A stretch of 64,000 nucleotides of DNA from Fibrella forsythiae (GTDB lineage Bacteria; Bacteroidota; Bacteroidia; Cytophagales; Spirosomataceae), in the NCBI RefSeq assembly GCF_017353175.1, contig NZ_JAFMYW010000008.1:124001-188000 (forward strand), read 5' to 3'. The notes below the pieces were generated by a model, which saw nothing but the letters and a program-made list of their open reading frames with translations, searched no databases and was not told the origin of the DNA. Below, in pieces: positions 15,343 through 24,777 of the stretch. Each line of letters opens with the position of its first letter. The stretch's first letter is position 1. The translations under genes and the position numbers were made by a program.

Positions 15343-15768
15343 ATGATCCTCACCCCCGACCAGCAGCAGCAAGTTATTGCTGCCATCCGACAGGCCGAAC
15401 GCGAAACATCGGGCGAAATCCGGGTGCATATTGAGGCAAGCTGTCCTGACGGCGACCCCATTAAACGAGCCATTGACGTGTTTGGGCATTTAGGGATGCA
15501 TCAGACAAAAGAACAGAATGGCGTGCTGTTCTACCTGGCTCACGACGACCGAAAATTTGCCATACTGGGAGACAGTGGTATCGACGCGAAAGTACCGGCC
15601 GACTTCTGGGCAAGCACCAAAGAACTGATGCGCCGGTATTTTGCCGTCAATGACTATACCACCGGGCTTAGCCAGGGAATTGAGCGGGCGGGGCAACACC
15701 TGAAGGCTTTTTTCCCCCGCGCCAGTGACGACATCAATGAACTGCCCGACGATATCTCATTCGGTTGA
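15343..15768 (+). CDS. TPM-domain protein
   Basis: This 141-residue soluble protein consists of one TPM domain: TSGEIRVHIEASC, GVLFYLAHDDRKFAILGDSGID and YTTGLSQGIERAGQHLKAFFP. It has no signal peptide or membrane segment, unlike its larger neighbour. TPM domains occur in thylakoid Psb32, bacterial YgcG and MBOAT-associated proteins, and some show weak phosphatase activity. Its place between lemA and a secreted TPM protein, on one strand, supports a common envelope role. The start codon ATG lies 8 nt after the right arm of the repeat. Confidence 0.87.
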   Translation: MILTPDQQQQVIAAIRQAERETSGEIRVHIEASCPDGDPIKRAIDVFGHLGMHQTKEQNGVLFYLAHDDRKFAILGDSGIDAKVPADFWASTKELMRRYFAVNDYTTGLSQGIERAGQHLKAFFPRASDDINELPDDISFG

Positions 15769-15804
15769 GACACTAACGCTCTACCAGACTCCACCGTTTT
15801 ACCC

Positions 15805-16629
15805 GTGACTGCTTTCCGCTCTATTTTCCGGTCCTTTTCTCCCAGGCTAGCCGCTGGTTTGTGGCTGTTTGGTATGCTGCTGTCGCTGGCAGCACACGCC
15901 CAGGCAGTACCCGACGATTCCTTACCCGCCCGCCCATCTCCGCCCCGACTGGTCAACGACCTGGTTGGCATGCTCTCGCCAAGTGAAGTGCAGCAGCTGG
16001 AACGAAAACTGGTAGCCTACAACGATTCAACATCTTCACAGCTAGCGATCGTTGTCGTTAAATCGACTGGCCTGTATGAACCAGCCGATTACGCGTTTTC
16101 GATTGGTCGCAAATGGGGCGTTGGCCAGAAAGGCAAGAACAACGGCGTGGTATTGCTCTGGGCAACCGGCACCCGTAAGATATTCATCGCCACAGGCCGG
16201 GGCATGGAAGGCGTACTGCCCGACGCCATTGCCAAACGCATTGTCAGTCAGATCATTGTTCCGAATTTCAAACAACAGCAATACTATCAGGGCCTCGACG
16301 AAGCCGTTGATGAGATGTTCCGCCGGGCCACGGGCGAATACAAAGCTGATCCAGTATCGGATGATGATTCGGGCGGAGGCGAGATATTCATCTGGCTGGT
16401 TATTATCGGCGTTATCATTTTCCTGGTCATTCGCTCAAGAAACGGCGGTGGCGGCGGCAACCGTTCGCGCGGCGGAGGGGGCATGTTCCTACCATACACC
16501 ACGTTTTCGGGTTGGGGTAGCTCATCGGGCAGCTGGGGTGGTGGCGGAGGTAGTAGCGGCGGAGGTGGTGGCTTCGGCGGTTTTGGCGGAGGCGACTTCG
16601 GCGGAGGCGGCGCAGGTGGCGACTATTAA
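15805..16629 (+). CDS. Secreted TPM-domain protein, YgcG type, with Gly-rich tail
   Basis: This 274-residue protein has a signal peptide (about 1-33, ending AAHAQA), a TPM domain (about 48-185: LVNDLVGMLSPSEVQQLERKL, NNGVVLLWATGTRKIFIATGRGMEG), a membrane helix (about 197-210, IFIWLVIIGVIIFLVI) and a tail dominated by Gly and Ser. This is the usual YgcG layout. The start appears to be GTG at 15805, because the next ATG lies inside the signal peptide. It follows the soluble TPM gene by 36 nt, so the lemA cluster is probably one operon. Confidence 0.88.
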   Translation: MTAFRSIFRSFSPRLAAGLWLFGMLLSLAAHAQAVPDDSLPARPSPPRLVNDLVGMLSPSEVQQLERKLVAYNDSTSSQLAIVVVKSTGLYEPADYAFSIGRKWGVGQKGKNNGVVLLWATGTRKIFIATGRGMEGVLPDAIAKRIVSQIIVPNFKQQQYYQGLDEAVDEMFRRATGEYKADPVSDDDSGGGEIFIWLVIIGVIIFLVIRSRNGGGGGNRSRGGGGMFLPYTTFSGWGSSSGSWGGGGGSSGGGGGFGGFGGGDFGGGGAGGDY

Positions 16630-16878
16630 ATCGACCAGCAGCAATCGTTCGTGCTTTCCTTTGTAGAGTGTCCGATCAAGCATTAGATGATGCAGGTGGG
16701 TCACGACCGATACGAGAACCACCTTTTATCAGATCCGTTGAACCAGGTCAGGTAAGTTCCCTGCGACAAGTGCGTCAGGCGTCGGAAACAGGCTGGTCAG
16801 ATCCGTCTGACAGGCGTTAGCTTCACTGATAAAGTAGTTCCCAGTGAAATCATTTTGGTCAACTAGACTTGATCGCTC
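16630..16878. other. Non-coding gap after the TPM cluster
   Basis: I found no convincing gene here. A short imperfect repeat (TCAGATCCGTTGAACCAGG and TCAGATCCGTCTGACAGG) and a small hairpin (CACTGATAAAG ... CCCAGTG) are visible. Neither has a clear function. Confidence 0.4.
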
Positions 16879-17049
16879 ATGTCAAAACTTCCCTGGGCCA
16901 AATACTATTTTAGTTTTATAGCCGCAGCCCTCCTGGTGGCTTTACTAGCCAAGTTCGTTACAACTAATGTAGTTGTCATGCCCGCACTAGCCGTTGGCTT
17001 ATACTGGCTCTTTCTTCGCGGGTTTGCCAGCATCAAAGGCTATGAATAA
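16879..17049 (+). CDS. Small membrane protein, 56 residues
   Basis: An ATG at 16879 opens a 56-residue frame: MSKLPWAKYYFSFIAAALLV, two hydrophobic stretches (about 10-24 and 31-46) joined by KFVTTN, then a polar end FASIKGYE. The hydrophobic layout and charged ends look like a genuine two-helix small inner-membrane protein. It lies alone in the 713-bp gap between the TPM cluster and the DUF3667 genes. The following 17050-17342 has no gene I can support. The family is unknown. Confidence 0.5.
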   Translation: MSKLPWAKYYFSFIAAALLVALLAKFVTTNVVVMPALAVGLYWLFLRGFASIKGYE

Positions 17050-17342
17050 ACGAGCAGTGTCTACGTCGGCCTGTTCAGTTATGTGGCTGGTAGGTTAGCC
17101 TGGCATCTAACGCAGGCAAAGGGGTAACGTACCTGGTCATGGACGGGCTTTCGCCCACCTCTCGATTGGCGTTATTGTATTATCTGTCAGCACGTTACAA
17201 TTATCGTCTTACTCAATTTGCCGTCAATACAACGTACATGCGTTGGAGTTACAACTGTGTGACAAGTCCAGAGCTATAGTTGACCAACCGCTTCGTTTTG
17301 TCTATATTGCCACAAAGCGTTAGCGACCTAGTAGAGCTCAGC

Positions 17343-18128
17343 ATGGACACGTACCCAGCCCACACCCTTACCCAAACAGTGAGCGAATGCCGCAACTGTG
17401 GCAATACGATTGATGAAAACTTTTGTTCACGGTGCGGCCAGCCAGCCACATTGAAGCGCATCAATGGACATTACATCGTCCACGAGATTGAACACGTATT
17501 GCACTTTGAACGGGGCCTCCTCTATACCATTAAAGCGTTACTGCTTAAGCCAGGGCAAACGATCAAAAGCTTCTTTTCGGAAGACCGGAATCGGCTGGTA
17601 AAGCCTATCATCTTCATTATTGTAACGTCTGCCATCTACTCGATCACCAGTGGCGCTCTACACATTGAGGATGGCTACATCAAGTTCAGCGAGCAGCACG
17701 CGTCGGCAACCGGAGCCATCTTCAAGTGGATTCAATCCCATTATGGGTATGCAAACCTCTTGATGGGTGCTTTTATCGCCATGTGGATGAAGCCCATCTT
17801 CCGAAAATACGACTATAATTTTTTTGAGCTGTTAATCGTGCTCTGTTTTGTAATGGGCATGGGCATGCTGGTTTTAGCAGTCTTCGCCCTATCGGAAAAG
17901 CTGTCCGGGACCCCACTTATGCAGGTAGGTAGTTACCTGTTCATTTTGTACGCCGGTTGGGCAATCGGTCAGTTTTATGACAAACATCGGGCAGCTAACT
18001 ACGTCAAGGCCTTTGTAGCTTATCTTCTTGGTATGCTCTCATTTGCCTTGGTCGCTCTTGCAATAGGAGTAACCATAGATTTTGCTATTCGGCATAGCAA
18101 CAACTTCAATTTTTCAGTTGCTTTTTAG
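17343..18128 (+). CDS. DUF3667-type membrane protein with zinc-ribbon N-terminus
   Basis: This 261-residue protein starts with a four-Cys zinc-ribbon (CRNCGNTIDENFCSRCGQ), then the conserved HYIVHEIEHVLHFERGLLYTIKALLLKPGQTIKSF block, then about four transmembrane helices. This is the DUF3667 arrangement widespread in Bacteroidota; its function is not known. I chose the ATG at 17343 because upstream residues from the TTG at 17280 do not fit the family. A second member of the same family follows at 18360. Confidence 0.85.
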   Translation: MDTYPAHTLTQTVSECRNCGNTIDENFCSRCGQPATLKRINGHYIVHEIEHVLHFERGLLYTIKALLLKPGQTIKSFFSEDRNRLVKPIIFIIVTSAIYSITSGALHIEDGYIKFSEQHASATGAIFKWIQSHYGYANLLMGAFIAMWMKPIFRKYDYNFFELLIVLCFVMGMGMLVLAVFALSEKLSGTPLMQVGSYLFILYAGWAIGQFYDKHRAANYVKAFVAYLLGMLSFALVALAIGVTIDFAIRHSNNFNFSVAF

Positions 18129-18266
18129 CGATACCATTCCCTTTTCCCGCAACAATGTGATGAGCTACCTATTTCAACTGCCCATACGTTGTGTGGGCAA
18201 GCACACAAATCGCCGAAGGATGTAGTTCCGCGTACTCTGAGTAGACTAATTTTTGCTTTCCCAATC

Positions 18267-18318
18267 AAAAACTCAGTCAATTCTGATAAAGCAGGTCATC
18301 AGGATTGACTGAGTTTTT
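18267..18318 (+). terminator. Intrinsic terminator between the two DUF3667 genes
   Basis: A perfect 15-bp inverted repeat (AAAAACTCAGTCAAT at 18267-18281 and ATTGACTGAGTTTTT at 18304-18318) ends in a T-run. It separates the two DUF3667 genes, so they are probably transcribed independently. Confidence 0.8.
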
Positions 18319-18359
18319 TAGTAGGTACTGCTGTCCGGAAAGTAGCCAACTGATTACTG

Positions 18360-19115
18360 ATGATGACAACTTGTAAAAACTGCAACCACCATTTTGACGG
18401 CAATTTTTGTAACGTTTGTGGGCAATCTTCGCATACACACGACATTAATTTACATTACGTAGTGCACGAAATCCAGCATGGTATTTTACATGTTGACCGA
18501 GGTTTCTTTTTCACCATCAAAGAGCTATTTACCCGGCCAGGAGACTCGATTCGGGAATACATTGAGGGCAAACGAGTCGATCATTTTAAACCGGTAGCCT
18601 TCTTACTGATCCTATCGACCGTTTACGCGTTTTTAAGCAAACCGTTGAACGACTCATCGTTTATTGAAAGCGCCATAATGGGCTTTAAATCAGTTCCTGG
18701 CAATAAAAATGCACCGAATACATACGTAGTCATTGACTGGATACTCGCTCACTATGCCTATACCAGCTTGTTAATCATACCCATAGCTTCGCTCGCATCA
18801 TACGTAGCTTTTGTAAAGTCGAAGTACAATTATTTTCAGCATCTGGTATTGAATTCGTTTCAGTGGGGTCAAACGACAGTATTTCATATAGTTTACTTAT
18901 TCATTACCTATCTTATCAATAAAAATAACCCGAATTATACACTGGATTACATCGAAATCGCTATCGGATTTCTGCTAACCTATTGGACGTATTATCAATT
19001 TTTCGATACGATGTCCAGTGTTCGAAAAATCGCACTTACGCTGGTGAGCTATATCTTATTCATCATTTTCATCATAGCGTTTTCTATCATCCTCCTTTTT
19101 ATTTTCAAGGCATAA
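18360..19115 (+). CDS. DUF3667-type membrane protein with zinc-ribbon N-terminus
   Basis: This 251-residue paralogue of the preceding gene has the zinc ribbon CKNCNHHFDGNFCNVCGQ and the block HYVVHEIQHGILHVDRGFFFTIKELFTRPGDSIREY, followed by about four membrane helices ending IIAFSIILLFIFKA. The sequence is more AT-rich than its neighbours. It ends 21 nt before the convergent DUF5916 gene. The function is unknown; the conserved histidines after the ribbon may also bind metal. Confidence 0.85.
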   Translation: MMTTCKNCNHHFDGNFCNVCGQSSHTHDINLHYVVHEIQHGILHVDRGFFFTIKELFTRPGDSIREYIEGKRVDHFKPVAFLLILSTVYAFLSKPLNDSSFIESAIMGFKSVPGNKNAPNTYVVIDWILAHYAYTSLLIIPIASLASYVAFVKSKYNYFQHLVLNSFQWGQTTVFHIVYLFITYLINKNNPNYTLDYIEIAIGFLLTYWTYYQFFDTMSSVRKIALTLVSYILFIIFIIAFSIILLFIFKA

Positions 19116-19136
19116 ATGGCCTAATTTGCCCCTATA

Positions 19137-21359
19137 TTATACGTTGAACCAGTACGACAGTTTGACGACTAGCGCCCGGTTCTTACTCGTTAGCGAGCCG
19201 GGGAAATAGTTTTCCTGGTACACCACAAACAGATCTGACACCGGGGCGTAGCGCCATTGCAGGCGGGTGTTCAGCAACGTATTGGCCGTTTGGTTGTTTA
19301 CCTGCACGGTCGTTGTCCAGAACAGTTTTCGCGAGAACGTTAAATCCAGCCGGGGGCCAACCAACAGGTATTGGGCTGATCTATAGGGGCTCGGGAGGCG
19401 GATATTGTTGTATTCACCATACACGCTTACCGATCCGTAGGGCTGGAACCGGTATTGAATCTGAGCGGTCAGGCTCGTGTTTTTCCCGTTGAAATAACCA
19501 CCCGACCAGCCTTCCAGCGTTGCGGTCAGGAGTTTGCGCTTATCGGTATTAAGAAAGCCGAAGATGCCGTGGATGTTATAGCCGGTTCCGCTTGCCAGTT
19601 CCAGACCATCCGAATTGGTGGGGTCGAAACCGGAAAACAGGTACGTGTAGTGGTTGTAATAACCCAGGCCACCCTCTGTCGTATTCCGCGCCTGCACGTT
19701 GTAGCCAACATTGAATTCCCGATCAGTAAGCCGTCCATCCAGCGTTTGAATAAACGTAATATCCGATGAAGGGCCGTGCGAAATAATCTGCTTGTTGCCA
19801 GGTACGTAGAACGTGAGTTGCGCTTCCGGCCGCCACTTCCAGTAACCCCGGCGCTGAACGTACCCAATATCCCCCACTTTATAGTTGCGCCCCACGTATT
19901 CGTGCGTCCAGGACAAAGTCAGGTTCCGGCTGGTATAATTCAGGTTCAGGCCGTGGGTATCGTTACCGTTCCGATTATCACTGCTGATTCGCTGATCGCC
20001 GCTGCCTTCTGAACGAAAAACACGGTTGTAGAACACCTTTCCGCTCCACCGGTTATCGGCCGTTTGCAGGTTGTATTCCAGGCCACCCAACCGGGTAAAA
20101 GCCAGGCTATCGGGCAATGCGCCTATACCCTGCCGGTTCACGAAAATGCCGGAAATCGTTGACCGGCCAAACACCTGCCGCTGTATCACGCCCATCGTGT
20201 AGTTCTGGCCCGCAATTCCCCGGCTGGGCTGGGTAGCCGTTTGCGTATTAAGCAGACCGACGCGCCAGTATTTACCTAATTTACCGCTGAGGCGAGCGCC
20301 GTATAGCAACGGATTCTGTACGATAACGCCCGTAGTCGTATCGAGGCTGATACCAATTCGGCGGCTGAAAAACGGCCGGTTGCTCTCAAATCCGTAGTTG
20401 GCAAACAGATCCTGATTTTCGATAAAAAACTGCCTGCGTTCGGGATAAAATATCTCGAAACGACTCAGGTTTGTCACCTGCTGATCGGCCTCTACGTTCG
20501 AGAAATCAGGGTTTACGGTCAGATCAAGGTTCAGCGACGGCGTAATACCGATTTTGGCGTCGAAGCCGATACCCGCTTTGTAGGTACGTTGCCCCTGGGT
20601 TCCGTTGCCGGGTTCGCCCAGATCGTCGCTGTAGCGGCTACTCACGTACGGAATGAGCGAAATATTGGGCCCCGGGTTGGGCAGTGGGCGGTTGAACCGA
20701 ACCGTATCGGCAAACGACAGGGCCGAAATACGGTAGGCAACCGGCACCCGCCGCCAGGCTGTACGCTGGTTATTTTTCAGGTCGTGCCGGGCGAAGTTCA
20801 TCAGAAACCAGGTCGATCCTTTCCGGTAGCGGATGCTCTTAAACGGAATGGCCAGTTCGGCCTGCCATCGGTCGGGAAATTTCTTTACGGCCGAACGCCA
20901 TTTATTATCCCATTCCGACGCCACCCGTTCGCCATTATACAACTGCCCTTCCCGCTCCACGCCGTAGGGCGTCACGTTGAAGGTAAATCCGTTGATACGG
21001 TCGCCAAACGGGTCGAGGTAAACCGTAAAATTATCGTTCTGGTCCCACTCGAAATCGCGCTTCAGGGAACTGGCAATGGCACGTCGGGCCGGGTCTTTGT
21101 CGAAACAAACCACAGCCACATACAGATGGTCGGCATCGAAGGTGACGCGCACGTCCGTGTTGTTATAAGCAGCAGCCGTATCGTTCGGGTAATTCTGAAT
21201 AAACTGGTTAGCCACGCGGGCACGCTGCCAGGCTCCTTCCGTCAGCAAGCCATCAACGCGAATAGTTGAATCGGTGGGGGTAACGTGCAGGGTTTGGCCA
21301 TGGGCAGTGAGGGCACAAATTGAATAAATAAGGACAATGAAATGTAGACGAAGCGGCAT
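19137..21359 (-). CDS. DUF5916 outer-membrane protein with CBM9-like N-terminal domain
   Basis: This 740-residue protein has a signal peptide (MPLRLHFIVLIYSICALTAHGQ). A beta-sandwich resembling family 9 carbohydrate-binding modules follows (about 25-215: IRVDGLLTEGAWQRA, DHLYVAVVCFD, WDQNDNFTVYLDPFGD). The long C-terminal region with SYNLDLTVNPDFSNVEADQQ-like and FYPERRQFFIENQDLF motifs is typical of DUF5916, and many amphipathic strands predict a beta-barrel. Such proteins are common in Bacteroidota and are suspected to act in polysaccharide or peptide handling at the surface. I chose the ATG at 21359 at the signal peptide. It probably stands alone. Confidence 0.85.
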   Translation of the reverse strand: MPLRLHFIVLIYSICALTAHGQTLHVTPTDSTIRVDGLLTEGAWQRARVANQFIQNYPNDTAAAYNNTDVRVTFDADHLYVAVVCFDKDPARRAIASSLKRDFEWDQNDNFTVYLDPFGDRINGFTFNVTPYGVEREGQLYNGERVASEWDNKWRSAVKKFPDRWQAELAIPFKSIRYRKGSTWFLMNFARHDLKNNQRTAWRRVPVAYRISALSFADTVRFNRPLPNPGPNISLIPYVSSRYSDDLGEPGNGTQGQRTYKAGIGFDAKIGITPSLNLDLTVNPDFSNVEADQQVTNLSRFEIFYPERRQFFIENQDLFANYGFESNRPFFSRRIGISLDTTTGVIVQNPLLYGARLSGKLGKYWRVGLLNTQTATQPSRGIAGQNYTMGVIQRQVFGRSTISGIFVNRQGIGALPDSLAFTRLGGLEYNLQTADNRWSGKVFYNRVFRSEGSGDQRISSDNRNGNDTHGLNLNYTSRNLTLSWTHEYVGRNYKVGDIGYVQRRGYWKWRPEAQLTFYVPGNKQIISHGPSSDITFIQTLDGRLTDREFNVGYNVQARNTTEGGLGYYNHYTYLFSGFDPTNSDGLELASGTGYNIHGIFGFLNTDKRKLLTATLEGWSGGYFNGKNTSLTAQIQYRFQPYGSVSVYGEYNNIRLPSPYRSAQYLLVGPRLDLTFSRKLFWTTTVQVNNQTANTLLNTRLQWRYAPVSDLFVVYQENYFPGSLTSKNRALVVKLSYWFNV

Positions 21360-21502
21360 AGAATCGATTTTGACACCGTAAAAGTACGGCATCATGTCTG
21401 TTCACTTCGGCGAAAAGGATGAGTGGTTAAGGCATCTTCGGGCTCACCAAACTATTCCAGTTTATGGGGCGTTGGAAAGAAAGCACAGCGTAAAACAGGA
21501 TT

Positions 21503-22498
21503 ATGGTTAAGATTGGGTCAATTGAGTTAGGTGATTTTCCGTTGCTGCTGGCTCCGATGGAGGACGTCAGCGACCCGCCGTTTCGCGCGGTTTGTAAGGA
21601 AAATGGGGCCGATTTGATGTACACGGAGTTCATATCGTCGGAAGGACTGATCCGCGATGCCGCCAAGAGCGTTCAGAAACTCGACATTTTCGAGTACGAA
21701 CGGCCAATCGGTATTCAGCTATTCGGGTCAGACATCGAAACGATGGGCGAATGCACCCGTATTGCCACCCGCGCCAACCCCGATTTGATCGATATTAACT
21801 ACGGCTGCCCGGTGAAAAACGTGGCTTGCCGGGGTGCCGGAGCCGCCTTGTTACAGGATATTCCGAAGATGGTGCTGATGACAAAAGCCGTTGTTGATGC
21901 CACGCACCTGCCCGTTACGGTAAAGACCCGCCTCGGTTGGGACGAGAGTACCAAGAATATCATGGACGTAGCCGAACGCCTCCAGGATATTGGCATTCAG
22001 GCACTTACCGTTCACGGACGTACCCGCGTGCAGATGTACAAAGGTGAAGCCGACTGGACGCTGATAGGCCGGGTGAAGGAAAACCCCCGCATTAAGATTC
22101 CGATCTTCGGTAATGGCGATATCGACTCACCCGAGAAAGCGCTGGAGTACAAAAATCGCTACGGTGTTGATGGTGTCATGATTGGCCGCGCCAGTATTGG
22201 TTACCCCTGGATTTTCAACGAGATCAAGCATTTCGTGAAAACCGGGCAGCACCTCCCCGCTCCTACTGTAACCGACCGCATTGCCGCCTGCCGCAAACAC
22301 CTCGACTTCTCCATCCAATGGAAAGGAGACCGGCTGGGTATTTTCGAGATGCGCCGCCACTACGCCAATTATTTCAAAGGCCTGCCCGATTTCAAGCAGT
22401 TCCGGATGCGCTTCGTCGTTGCCGACACCTACGACGAACTACTGGCCATCCTGCACGAAGTCAGTGAGACTTATGAGGAATTGATGTATAATGGATAA
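21503..22498 (+). CDS. dusB: tRNA-dihydrouridine synthase B
   Basis: This 331-residue FMN-dependent enzyme reduces specific uridines in tRNA D-loops with NADPH. The TIM barrel opens LLLAPMEDVSDPPFRAVCKE. The catalytic Cys is in INYGCPVKNVACRGAGAALL. The FMN phosphate region is GNGDIDSPEKAL and GVDGVMIGRASIGYPWIF. The length and motifs match the DusB/NifR3 family. It stands alone; a palindromic repeat and the DMT exporter follow. Confidence 0.95.
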   Translation: MVKIGSIELGDFPLLLAPMEDVSDPPFRAVCKENGADLMYTEFISSEGLIRDAAKSVQKLDIFEYERPIGIQLFGSDIETMGECTRIATRANPDLIDINYGCPVKNVACRGAGAALLQDIPKMVLMTKAVVDATHLPVTVKTRLGWDESTKNIMDVAERLQDIGIQALTVHGRTRVQMYKGEADWTLIGRVKENPRIKIPIFGNGDIDSPEKALEYKNRYGVDGVMIGRASIGYPWIFNEIKHFVKTGQHLPAPTVTDRIAACRKHLDFSIQWKGDRLGIFEMRRHYANYFKGLPDFKQFRMRFVVADTYDELLAILHEVSETYEELMYNG

Positions 22499-22507
22499 CG
22501 CGGCTAC

Positions 22508-22574
22508 TGCGGTACCATGTATAATGGCTCCGCAAAGGAACGTACCTAGCAGAGCCATTATACACCGTACCACA
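22508..22574. repeat. Inverted repeat after dusB, possible terminator
   Basis: Arms 22508-22530 and 22552-22574 match over most of 23 nt, with the core GTATAATGGCTC against GAGCCATTATAC, and enclose a 21-nt loop that itself holds ACGTACCT. The sequence GGCGGACCG follows (22577-22585). The same nonamer occurs in two other intergenic repeats of the window. Confidence 0.6.
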
Positions 22575-22609
22575 GCGGCGGACCGCATCATCTATTACAC
22601 ATTCGCCAT

Positions 22610-23530
22610 ATGACCGAAACAACTACGACTGAACCTGTTCTTGTTACCCAAAAACGCCCGGTGCTTGCCTGGATACTACTCACGTGCATGGCGCTGGTGT
22701 GGGGCAGTTCGTTTATTATGATGAAGAAGGCGCTAGGCGCTTTCACGGTTCAGCAGGTGGCATCTGGGCGGATCTTCTTTGCTTTTCTGTTTTTCATTCC
22801 CTTCCTGGTTGTGCAGGCCCGGCAGCCCGATGTACAGGTGGTGCTTCGTCGGCGCTGGCTGGCCTTGCTGGCGTCGGGGGTACTCGGCTTTTTACTGCCT
22901 GCCTTTTTGTTTGCCGAAGCGGGCGCGCACTTAAGCAGTTCACTGTCAGGTACGTTAAATTCGCTTAGTCCGCTGTTTGTCTTGCTCACAGGTACGTTGT
23001 TGTTTCGGCAACAGTTCCGGGCCAATCAGGTATGGGGAATCCTGCTGGGCCTGGTCGGCTCGCTGATTCTGGTGTTTTTCAGCGCTACCGGTTCGTTCAC
23101 CGTCAACGGCTATGCCTTTCTGGTTGTACTGGCCACGGTCATGTATGGCATTAACACCAACCTCATCGGCAAGTATCTGAGCCACCTGCCTGCCCTCGTT
23201 GCCCCCCCCTGGACGTTCGCTTTTGTTGGTCCCATCGCCGGTATTTTCCTGCTATCGACTGACTTCGTAAGCCGTGCCGTTGCGGCCGATGCGCTGGTGC
23301 CAATGGGCGCCGTTCTGTTTCTGGGCATCATGGCATCAGGTATTACATCCGTACTATTTATCCGGGTAGTGCAACTGGCATCGGGGGTCTTTGCCGCGTC
23401 GGTAACGTACCTGATTCCTGTGGTGGCCGTTGTCTGGGGCCTTTTCGACGAAGAAACGATCTACCCGCAGCAATACCTCGGCCTAACCATCAGCCTGTTG
23501 GGCATCTATTTGGTGAACCGGCAGAAATAA
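22610..23530 (+). CDS. DMT-superfamily EamA transporter
   Basis: This 306-residue protein has ten hydrophobic segments in two EamA repeats (about 15-150 and 160-303). Repeat 1 begins WILLTCMALVWGSSFIMMKKAL. The second half contains YLIPVVAVVWGLFDEETIYPQQYLGLTISLLGIYLVNR, the usual EamA C-terminal pattern. Members export amino acids, nucleosides or other metabolites; the substrate is not apparent. It is an inner-membrane protein and is transcribed alone. Confidence 0.9.
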   Translation: MTETTTTEPVLVTQKRPVLAWILLTCMALVWGSSFIMMKKALGAFTVQQVASGRIFFAFLFFIPFLVVQARQPDVQVVLRRRWLALLASGVLGFLLPAFLFAEAGAHLSSSLSGTLNSLSPLFVLLTGTLLFRQQFRANQVWGILLGLVGSLILVFFSATGSFTVNGYAFLVVLATVMYGINTNLIGKYLSHLPALVAPPWTFAFVGPIAGIFLLSTDFVSRAVAADALVPMGAVLFLGIMASGITSVLFIRVVQLASGVFAASVTYLIPVVAVVWGLFDEETIYPQQYLGLTISLLGIYLVNRQK

Positions 23531-23625
23531 CTGATCACCGACCCAATCGATCAAATTCACACTAACTTAACTAGCAATTGCCGCCTATCTGGTATACTTG
23601 GCGTATCTAATTAACCAGAGTGTGT

Positions 23626-24753
23626 ATGTCTCCCTTACGTCGCGTTGGCCTGCTACTAGTAGCCGTTGGCTGTTTGTGGTCCTGTAAAGAAAAGGCTCCG
23701 GATACGCCCACGCCCCTACCCGATCCCGGCCTTACCTGGCAGGTTCATGAAGATTTTCTGTTCGACCGGAAAATACAGTTGGCCAGCTACGCCGATAGCG
23801 CTATTATTATTCTGTCGGGCAACCGCACAACGGCGATCGCACCCGACCCCGACCGTAGGTCTACAACAGACACGACTTTTGTTCATTTTGGTGGTCAGGC
23901 CGAAAACAATGGACGTACCGATTATCGCCCGCTCCTTCATTCAACGTTTTTCGGGTTTCTGTATGAGGGCTTCGTAAACCTGGTACCCACCACCGACCCG
24001 GTGCTCAACTATAGCAATGCACGACTGATTATGAATCAGTTAGACGCCGACTTTGCTTCGTTCGCTACCCTGCCTGTCGATATGGGAGAGACCATGGCTG
24101 CTAATCAGCAGAACCAGTTTATTGTGCCTTACAACGTGTATGATCGCAGGTACGCTACGCCAGTGATCGACGGCAACCAAACGTGTTTGCTGCTGGTGTC
24201 GGTCACGGTACCCAAGGCTCCGTACGTAGCCCTCACGATCGCGAAAACCCAAAAAATCGTATTACCAGCTAGTAGCGGATTACGTTCGGTGCAGCGTATT
24301 GGCAACAACTTCATCGTATCGTTATCGTCAGGTACATATCGCATTAAGCCTGATGGTACGTACCTGAAAACATACCCCTATTCGTTAATACGCCAGTTTA
24401 CAACGAACGAAACGGTGTATGGACTAACGAATGGAGGCGCCGGAAGTCTCCAGCTTGTTGCCTCAACGGACCAGGGAAACACCTGGCAAACTATTGCCAC
24501 CGACCTGCCAACAAATTACTCGCTATTGAGCTATAAGCAGGTGCAGAATCAGGTCATTGGTGTTTATAACAGCCAACTTTTTCAGTTAACGATCACGCCA
24601 ACAACCTTATCTACCACTGAACTGGATAACACCGGACTGTATGGCAACAAGATCACCTCGGTGGCAACGTATCGTAACACGGTGTATGTATCGACCCTCT
24701 CAGGCGTATTTACAAAACCTGTTCGTACCTTTCTGACACCGAAGAAATCCTGA
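23626..24753 (+). CDS. Unknown lipoprotein, possibly beta-propeller
   Basis: This 375-residue protein has a lipoprotein signal ending in LWSC (Cys about residue 20), followed by a short Pro/Thr-rich linker. The C-terminal half has repeats such as VYGLTNGGAGSLQLVASTDQGNTWQTI and KITSVATYRNTVYVSTLSGVF, resembling Asp-box/BNR or photosystem-stability-like beta-propellers. I chose the ATG at 23626; a GTG lies two codons upstream. It is probably a surface or periplasmic lipoprotein of unknown role. The biotinyl protein follows 24 nt later, but a functional link is not obvious. Confidence 0.75.
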   Translation: MSPLRRVGLLLVAVGCLWSCKEKAPDTPTPLPDPGLTWQVHEDFLFDRKIQLASYADSAIIILSGNRTTAIAPDPDRRSTTDTTFVHFGGQAENNGRTDYRPLLHSTFFGFLYEGFVNLVPTTDPVLNYSNARLIMNQLDADFASFATLPVDMGETMAANQQNQFIVPYNVYDRRYATPVIDGNQTCLLLVSVTVPKAPYVALTIAKTQKIVLPASSGLRSVQRIGNNFIVSLSSGTYRIKPDGTYLKTYPYSLIRQFTTNETVYGLTNGGAGSLQLVASTDQGNTWQTIATDLPTNYSLLSYKQVQNQVIGVYNSQLFQLTITPTTLSTTELDNTGLYGNKITSVATYRNTVYVSTLSGVFTKPVRTFLTPKKS

Positions 24754-24777
24754 AACTTAATAGCCTGAACCTTTCCC

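Noticed and set aside
16287-16722. Pro- and Ala-rich minus-strand frames opposite the TPM gene
   Set aside because: They arise from the Gly-codon-rich tail of the TPM protein read backwards.
17050-17342. Possible gene after the small membrane protein
   Set aside because: No frame with a start codon and coding character was found; only the TTG-led extension of the DUF3667 gene enters it.
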